This document shows, piece after piece, positions 57,736 through 64,000 of a DNA stretch of 64,000 bases. The DNA is from Atrichornis clamosus (lineage: Eukaryota > Chordata > Aves > Passeriformes > Menuridae): NCBI GenBank assembly GCA_013400975.1, contig WBMZ01010838.1, positions 45,001 through 109,000 of the forward strand. The letters run 5' to 3'. The notes below the pieces were generated by a model that did no database searches, was not told the origin of the DNA, and worked only from the letters and a program-made list of their open reading frames with translations. Both the position numbers and the translations under genes were made by a program. The number at the start of each line of letters is the position of its first letter. Position 1 is the stretch's first letter.

Positions 57736-60528
57736 ATCAAGAAATAAAATTTTAAAAAGTAATTTATTTATTTTCAAATATTAATTATTTAGGAGATCAA
57801 ACTTCCACAGTAGAGTCTGAGACTTAATACTGGTTTCAGATGTGACAACACAAAACACAGCTTCCGGACTGGGCCAGCAATGTGCTTTTTAAGACTGATA
57901 AATTATAGAGTTGCATCCATTTTCCAGTTAATGTAGATGAAGTGTAAATACTTGATGATAACTGAAATGCATCCCTTTACAGTATTGTAAATGGGGAGGT
58001 GGAAAGACCCTCGATATTTTAAGGGCCAAAGAGAATCACGGGAGCAGCTTTAAAGATTAATTCCTTGTGTCTAGTGTAAAACAAGATTAAATTAGCTTGT
58101 GTGAGCTGCTGTTAGCAGATGCACTATTACATTATGCATGATTCTTGACTGCTCATAGCATGAACAAACTGCACAGTGTTCCATTAGTGATTTTCAATGC
58201 TGTGCTAAGCTTTAAGTCACATAGACAGGCCAGTGTATTGGGTTTACTTTGTGGATGTGTTTTCCAGGCAATTTCACAACCTACCTGATCACTGTTATTG
58301 ATTGACCGCATTTGAAATGGATAAAAGAATTAACCTGTGTAAGGGTAGCAGAATGGGGTATATACAGTATCCTATATACTTAGGAAAATCAATAGTGCTC
58401 TAATGTAGAAAATTTAACCAGACAAGGCAAAACAGTCTTCCCACCTGCATCAATCCTCACACTCCCTCCCAGAGTAAAACATTATAGTTATACCATATAT
58501 TTTTAATGTGTTTTATCCTTTGACGCTTCTCTTTGTACTATGCTCTGTAATCCTGTGGATGTACTCGCGTGGATACTGTAAAACAAACTGAGGAACTCCT
58601 GGACAGGTACATTTTTCTCCTCTCATGCCCACTTTCACTTGAAGGGAGAAACAGGAAGCGACACACATCTAGAAACTTGTATCATCTTTCAAGGTGTGGA
58701 TGTATTCCTGCTTTCTGCCATTTTAATTCCTGACAAGACATCTTGTCCCTCTGCTCTCACATCCATTGTGCCTCAGCAAATTCCATCTTCTACTTATGAC
58801 ATTTTCCCACCCTCTTCCACTTTAAATGAGGATGGGATGCAGGCAAACATATTCTTGGTGCCTTTACCTCATCATACCCACTTTTCAGGCTCGCCAGCTA
58901 AACAGTGCTGCTTTTTGTATCCGAGTTAATCTTTCCAGTATTGGCTAATGAAATGTTTGTCACTGAAAACTTTACAAGTCCAAGCTTGTAAACCAAATAT
59001 TTTTGTGGAAAACCCCCTAATGTTATGGCTATTTGAAATCTTTATGAGGTACACAGCTGAAGCTCACATCAGACTTGTTATTTATCCTTAATACTCAGAT
59101 AGTGAGTTTTTACATTTTATTTTTGTCATATAAGTGGATTCAGTAAATAAGCTTTCGTCCAGATTCAATTGTATTATGCTTGTTCCTCCAACACTGAGAG
59201 AACGTTAAACATACCAAACCTCTGGGCTTCTGGGAATTCCTGCCTTCTTGGCCAACTCCCTTTCCTTCTTGGCTAACTTTCCCTATTCACAACCTCTTCT
59301 AAAGGAATAGTCACCCAGAATGGCATTTCTGCCTCTGCTTTCAAGAAACCCAGGAGACTTACGGAAGAAAAAAGTGAGAAGAAGTAGTGCTGCTTAGGCT
59401 GTGCTTATTCCAGAAGACCGGAAAAAAAAGGGTAAAGAAGGGGACCTGCTATGCAGTTTTAGAATGTGCTTCCAGTCTACTGCAATTGTCTTTTTTTTTT
59501 TTAACAAAGCTAGAAATCTCAATTTTTTTTTTCTGTTTTGAGATTAAAGTTTCTTTGTATCCTTTCTTGGAATATGCAATAAGGTAATCTGTAAACTGTA
59601 TTAGGAAGTTGATTATAAGGAAAAATATATAGCAAATCATGCATTTGCTGTCTTTTGCATAGAGCCGAGCCTAAACTCCATCCCTGTCTTTGTATTCTGT
59701 TGTATAATTTTGCAATAATTCCTCCTACAAGCTGTAGATACTTTATTTTCTGTTGCCTTCTGAGCCAGTGATTTGCAGTTTGGAAATATTTTGCTAATTT
59801 CAGCACTGATGGCTATGCCCTTGTTCTCTGTAGACTTTCCTTGTAAAATGACGTTAGAGTGGTTGCTCACTGAGCTAATGTTGTGTTAGCTAATGACTTT
59901 AATACGAACTAATAAAATTACACAAAACTGGTAACATTTCTTGGAGGTAAAATTGATTGCAGAAGTTACTGCGTGACTTCAAAACGCTGTTACTATTGTT
60001 TAAAGGAACCAATAACTCAAGACCTGTTTTTCACCCAAGCCAAAGGGACGTAGAAATTAGAAAAGGCAAGTCAATCACATGGCTTTAAATATGAACTTCT
60101 TCTGCTCAAATGCCTGCCCAGACAGGATCAGCTTGGGTGGTAAGGTCAGCAGGGTGGCAGAGCTGGCCAGCAGTGTCACTGCTTTACCAGGGCACACCGT
60201 CCAAGCCCTGTGGAGCTGTCGCCAAATCCCAGCGTGATGACAACCGCACTAACAGGGAGTTAGCAACACGCCGAGGAATGCCGTGAATGGAAGAATAGGC
60301 TTCCCTCAAATGCTAATATTGCTAAAAGGGAAAACAATATTCTAGTTCACGGGCATTTAGGAGAGACCTGTGCATTTCCTAGGCAGTCAATGTAAACAAA
60401 TATTCCCACAGAAAGATAATACTTTGTAAAAAAATTCACTATCGGCATTAAGCAGTTTCAGAGCAATCCAGTAGATACTGAATCAAAGACCACTACAGTT
60501 CTTTATTGCTGAGGGGGAAAAGTTCCAA
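57736..60528. other. Unique noncoding sequence
   Basis: Includes the enhancer-like block at 57840-58345. T runs occur at 59489-59502 and 59524-59534. At 60.12-60.29 kb a slightly GC-richer stretch with several CpGs is unexplained. No gene is recognised. Confidence 0.5.
57840..58345. promoter_or_regulatory. Candidate conserved enhancer-like noncoding element
   Basis: About 500 bp of complex, homopolymer-free sequence with many developmental motif cores: GATTAAATTAGCTTG near 58086, TTACATTATGCATGATTC (POU/homeodomain-like) near 58128, CATTAGTGATTTTC, and TGATTGAC at 58299-58306. TGATTGAC is the core recognised by PBX-MEIS/PREP heterodimers. Motif density and texture suggest a conserved noncoding element, but this remains inference without alignment. 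Confidence 0.3.
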
Positions 60529-60800
60529 ATATTGCTTGGCAAATTACTGTTTGCTAGGGGCACTATTACCAGTTGACACAATCATTGGTCAGCAAATTGG
60601 TCACATTATCGGTTAGTAAATTTGAGCGTGCAGAATTATTTATTGGTAAATTAGAGATGGCAGAATTATTGGTTGGCAAGAAAAGAATTGCAGTGATTGG
60701 TTAGCAAATTAGAGATGCTTGGTTTTGTCTGTGGATAAATCAAGGTTGGTCAGATATTGGAGGCCAAATTAAAGATGGCCATGTTATTTTTGGTAGCTCT
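60529..60800 (+). repeat. Degenerate minisatellite, about 29-bp period
   Basis: A recurring ATTGGTTAGCAAATTAGAGA-type unit is visible eight or more times. Anchors on the ATTGG-like start fall at about 60584, 60608, 60642, 60668, 60696, 60730, 60756 and 60789, with spacings of 24-34 bp and a mean near 29. A weaker unit (ATTGCTTGGCAAATTA) begins at 60530. Units differ by substitutions and small indels, so the array is old. Each unit contains a CCAAT-box core on one strand (ATTGG), giving a periodic run of potential CCAAT/NF-Y-like sites. No known family is recognised. Confidence 0.75.
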
Positions 60801-63631
60801 GGTGAATGTTGAAATCCTGCTTTTTTTGTTACCAGCAAGTTAACATTGGGAGGGTTTGTTTCTTTATTTTTTTCTGATTTATATTTACAGTTCACAGTTG
60901 AAGAATTTTTGTGAGTAGTAATATGGAAGCAAACATATACTTTTGCTCTCTTAGTTTTTAATGGAACTATGTGTTGGCTGAAATTGTGCAGAGTGCCAGG
61001 GGACTTCTGAAATGGTTTCTATGAAGTGAATATTAAAGAAAAGTGTTAGATTTCCAGAGCTAAAAACTGCAGCCTTTGCAATTCCAGCACTAAGCTGGTG
61101 CAGTGCAGGCAGCACGAGCTGTTCCCCATGGGCTGATAGCTGGCACCAGGAGATGGGAATCCCTTCATGAGAGGCTTCCTTGCTGCTGGTTGAGGGTTGT
61201 AGGTCTGCTTTGTCTGTGAACCAAAAGCAGCAAAGATATGGGACAATAGTGCCTTCAAAGCAGTGATACCTCTGGGATGTGGGGATTTCTGGGGGCAGTG
61301 GCCTCCAATGACTCTTCTTGCACAAAACCTGGATTGCTGTGGCAGAGCCAGTAACCAGGGGCTGCTACCATGCAATGACAGTTTTTGCTGAAGATCTGCA
61401 ACTGAAATCGCCACAGACCTGCTAGGCAGCTCTGAAAGCAGCTTTTTTTATGTCATATCGCAAATGACACAAGCTTCCCATTCACCTAGAGCACTGCAGC
61501 AGAAACTGTTTTCTGTCATTTTCATATTCTCAATTGTTTTGAGTTTCTTCTGCTCTTTTATGTGCAGAATTGCTACTTAAAAGCAATCCTGCTTTAGTAT
61601 AGAGTGTTAGAGCAATTCTGAAGAAAAAGTGTGTTTCGGTATAATTCTAGAACACTATAAGAAAAATTCTGTTCACCTGACAAACTTTGCAAAAAATGCA
61701 CAGAATATGATTAAACAATTAAATAATTTTAAATTTTAACAACTCTGAAAACAACAGAATATGTGTTAAGAAAAGTCTATGGCTGTTTATATAGCTGTTG
61801 AATGCTACAATGGAGACTGATGCTAATTAATCAGATTTACTTTTCCAAAGGGACATTATATAATGCTTTTGACAATAGTACAGATGGAGTCAGGGAGGAT
61901 GTATTTTCAAACTTTAGGAAAGTCTTAAATTTTAAAACATTAAAATTTGCTTTTTATATGAACTCCTATAACAACAATGCCCCTACCTTTCTTGTCTACT
62001 AATTCTGCCAAAAATGATGTGTTTATTTGGAAACAGTAAAGCATTTCTGACATTTTTAAGGCACAGCTAGGGGGGAATTTTGCAGAAGTGAAGGGGGTGA
62101 AAAGGAATTTTTATCCTGCTAAAGAAACAACACAATCACAAGATATCTGAGTTTTATAAATCTCCTGGATTGAGATAACATGAACTTCTCATTTTTTGAT
62201 ATTTTCCTTGAATCAAAAATTTAGGACTTGGAATATACCAGAGCATTTCAGTAACACAATGACTGTTCAGTGTTGAGCCCAGCTGGAAAGTTTTAGCTGA
62301 AACCATCATAATTAATTAAAAATGGTTTAACTAGTTCAGAAAAACATAACTGTAGGATTCCCCCTTCCCTGCGTAGAGGCCTGCATGATCTTCTCTCCAA
62401 AAATGAAATAATCCTGTCGGTGCCAGACACGTTCTGCTCTCCACACTCAAGATCAAGTGGGCTCTCACTGTAAGGCATTCTGGTTGGATTGTTGCATCCT
62501 TCGGAGTCCTTACAGTGATGATCTCTTTCAGCATATTTGGATCCATAATCAGACTGTCTCAAAACCTGTGGTATTCAACTGGGACAAATTGTCTGCAGTA
62601 GTTATTCAAAGGCAGCATGAAATAGGAAATGCAAATGAGCAAAAGAACAGCCATGGTAAAACGAAGAAGTGAAGATGGTATGGAAATAAAATAGGACGTG
62701 TGGATGGCATTTTTTTTCCTCCCAACAGAACCTAATAACTTTTAACAGAAAACAGCTCAGTGCAGGAAGCGAGAGGCAGGCCATTAACCTTTAGTTAGAA
62801 AAGACCAGACTTCTGGTCTACCACTACTGCAAATACAGATGAGCACAGGATTTAACAATAAACTGTTGGTTGTCGTTTCAGCTGGTAAAATCAAATTTAG
62901 AGGTAGGTAGATTCCTCAAGCCATTTATCTAATATGTTCTTTCCAACCTCAGTGCAGAAAGTGGATTAAATCGTTCTACTTGGGCTCAGTGGGTCTACCC
63001 CCCTTTTCAACTTTTTATAACAGACAAAATCATATTTCTTAGTTTAAAAAAGTTATTGTTATTGTCAGGTTAAAATCAGCAATAATATGTCTGCCACTAT
63101 TTATTAGTTAGTAAAATTTAGTTAAATTAGTTAAAATTTAGTCTAATAGTGGGAGCCTTCACAAAATGTAAAGCTTATAATGAAAAGCTTGACAACTCTT
63201 ATGCAGGAAATTTTTGTTCTGACTGTGGCACTCTGAATTTCCATTTTGCTAAGCACTTCATGAACTGTTCACTAAGCACTGCATAAACTGAGAACACTGG
63301 CATTAAATGTAGGTCTTCCTATTCAAATCTGCACCCCTATGGTGAGGTTAGATATGTCATGTGATATTGCCTGTGTCCTTTGATTAAAGACATTTTATAA
63401 TTTACCCCTATTTGAAACTTGTCTATGTTAAATGTTACAGTTCTCAATTTTTATATTGTTGACTGATTTATGTAGTGTATCTAGTAAAACTCTGGACATA
63501 AAATATTTCATTTACATTACCAACCAACATTATACAATTCATTTTTTTTTGCAAGAATTTGCCACTGATAAATCATTGGCAATTGAAGGATTACAATTCC
63601 TGCATTTCTAGAAAATGGTTGAGAATTTTCA
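60801..63631. other. Unique noncoding sequence
   Basis: A GC-richer patch at 61.06-61.42 kb has superimposed 124- and 122-codon minus-strand frames without recognisable domains. A 21-nt exon-like segment at 62882-62902 is discussed under findings. An A/T repeat with 19-20-bp spacing (TAGTTAAAATTTAGT) lies at 63104-63143. Nothing else is recognised. Confidence 0.5.
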
Positions 63632-63771
63632 AAATGTTTGTAAGACATTTCATGAAATGACAAAATGAAAAGACCTTTAGATATAATTTACATTCACAGT
63701 GAAATGTTTGTAAGACATTTCATGAAATGACAAAATGAAAAGACCTTTAGATATAATTTACATTCACAGTG
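63632..63771. repeat. Exact 70-bp tandem duplication, two copies
   Basis: Copy 1 (63632-63701) and copy 2 (63702-63771) are identical over all 70 bases and abut without a gap. Each begins AAATGTTTGTAAGACATTTC and ends TTACATTCACAGTG, and each contains the perfect 14-bp palindrome CATTTCATGAAATG. Sequence diverges immediately on both sides. Zero divergence implies a very recent event, a polymorphism, or an assembly artefact. Confidence 0.98.
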
Positions 63772-64000
63772 TTTTTTTCTTGCCTGTTGCAAGTCCTACT
63801 TTTCGTAGATGTACACAAGTAATCATTAAAAATTTGAGGCTACAAATAAAAGCCTACACTATATTATTGTTGTGAAAATAGCAAAATAGGTGAAGTTTAA
63901 AATCTAAGTGCCTGAGATGCATAAAAATTTTTCACTTCCTCATTTGAATGGAATAGCATGAAATGTCTTCAACTGGCATACATTCAGAGATCATAAAATA
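63772..64000. other. Unique AT-rich noncoding sequence
   Basis: Nothing recognisable, except that CATGAAATGTCTT at 63957-63969 is the inverted complement of AAGACATTTCATG inside each 70-bp copy. Confidence 0.6.

Noticed and set aside
62629..62636. ATGCAAAT octamer (also at 4083 and, inverted, at 5986)
   Set aside because: About two occurrences of any 8-mer are expected on both strands of a 64-kb window; three in AT-rich DNA carry no weight.
1..64000. Search for CRISPR arrays, prokaryotic operons, insertion sequences, viral genes or endogenous retrovirus coding regions
   Set aside because: No regularly spaced repeats, ribosome-binding-site/operon structure, reverse transcriptase, gag, env or transposase coding was seen; all mobile DNA recognised is truncated CR1 and MIR-like.

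Overview
The window looks like vertebrate, most probably avian, nuclear DNA with no recognisable protein-coding gene. The main evidence is six truncated 3' ends of CR1 LINEs, the dominant interspersed repeat of birds. They carry the CR1 hallmarks: a purine-rich GGGACC(T) core, a CCTTCCAACC-type block and a terminal ATTCTATGATTCT octamer-type end. Four older MIR-like SINE fragments are also present. Interspersed repeats are sparse (about 1.5 kb of CR1 in 64 kb) and the sequence is AT-rich by eye, with many poly-T and poly-A tracts. That pattern fits a gene desert or a very large intron on an avian macrochromosome. Other CR1-rich sauropsids (turtle, crocodilian) cannot be excluded from sequence alone.

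Layout. Positions 1-8.8 kb are unique AT-rich sequence with a 13-bp hairpin (1.9 kb), a Z-DNA-prone double palindrome (2.9 kb) and a TA-rich tract (4.9 kb). A CR1 fragment lies at 8.8 kb. Positions 9-22.8 kb are mostly unique and include an enhancer-like block at 19.2-19.6 kb. At 22.8-23.3 kb there is a duplicated poly-T/CCAGGCCTGC unit and a 29-bp tandem duplication. Positions 24-33 kb hold an A/C tract, an enhancer-like block near 25 kb and a MIR fragment. A GAT microsatellite and a tail-to-tail pair of CR1 fragments lie at 33.4-34.4 kb. A hexameric telomere-like array sits at 38.95 kb. Several short tandem duplications and enhancer-like blocks fill 39-54 kb, together with a candidate 26-nt microexon at 52.37 kb. 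Three CR1 fragments cluster at 55.7-57.7 kb, beside another enhancer-like block at about 58 kb. The right end has a degenerate ~29-bp minisatellite (60.5-60.8 kb) and an exact 70-bp tandem duplication (63.63-63.77 kb).

No open reading frame exceeds 145 codons. None resembles a known family, and those I inspected overlap CR1 sequence, sit in GC-richer patches or consist of low-complexity translation. I therefore annotate no CDS. Functional content, if any, is probably cis-regulatory DNA and possibly one or two small alternative exons of a gene whose other exons lie outside the window. The regulatory calls rest on motif clustering only and need cross-species alignment. I saw no virus, toxin gene, CRISPR array, bacterial system or RNA gene.
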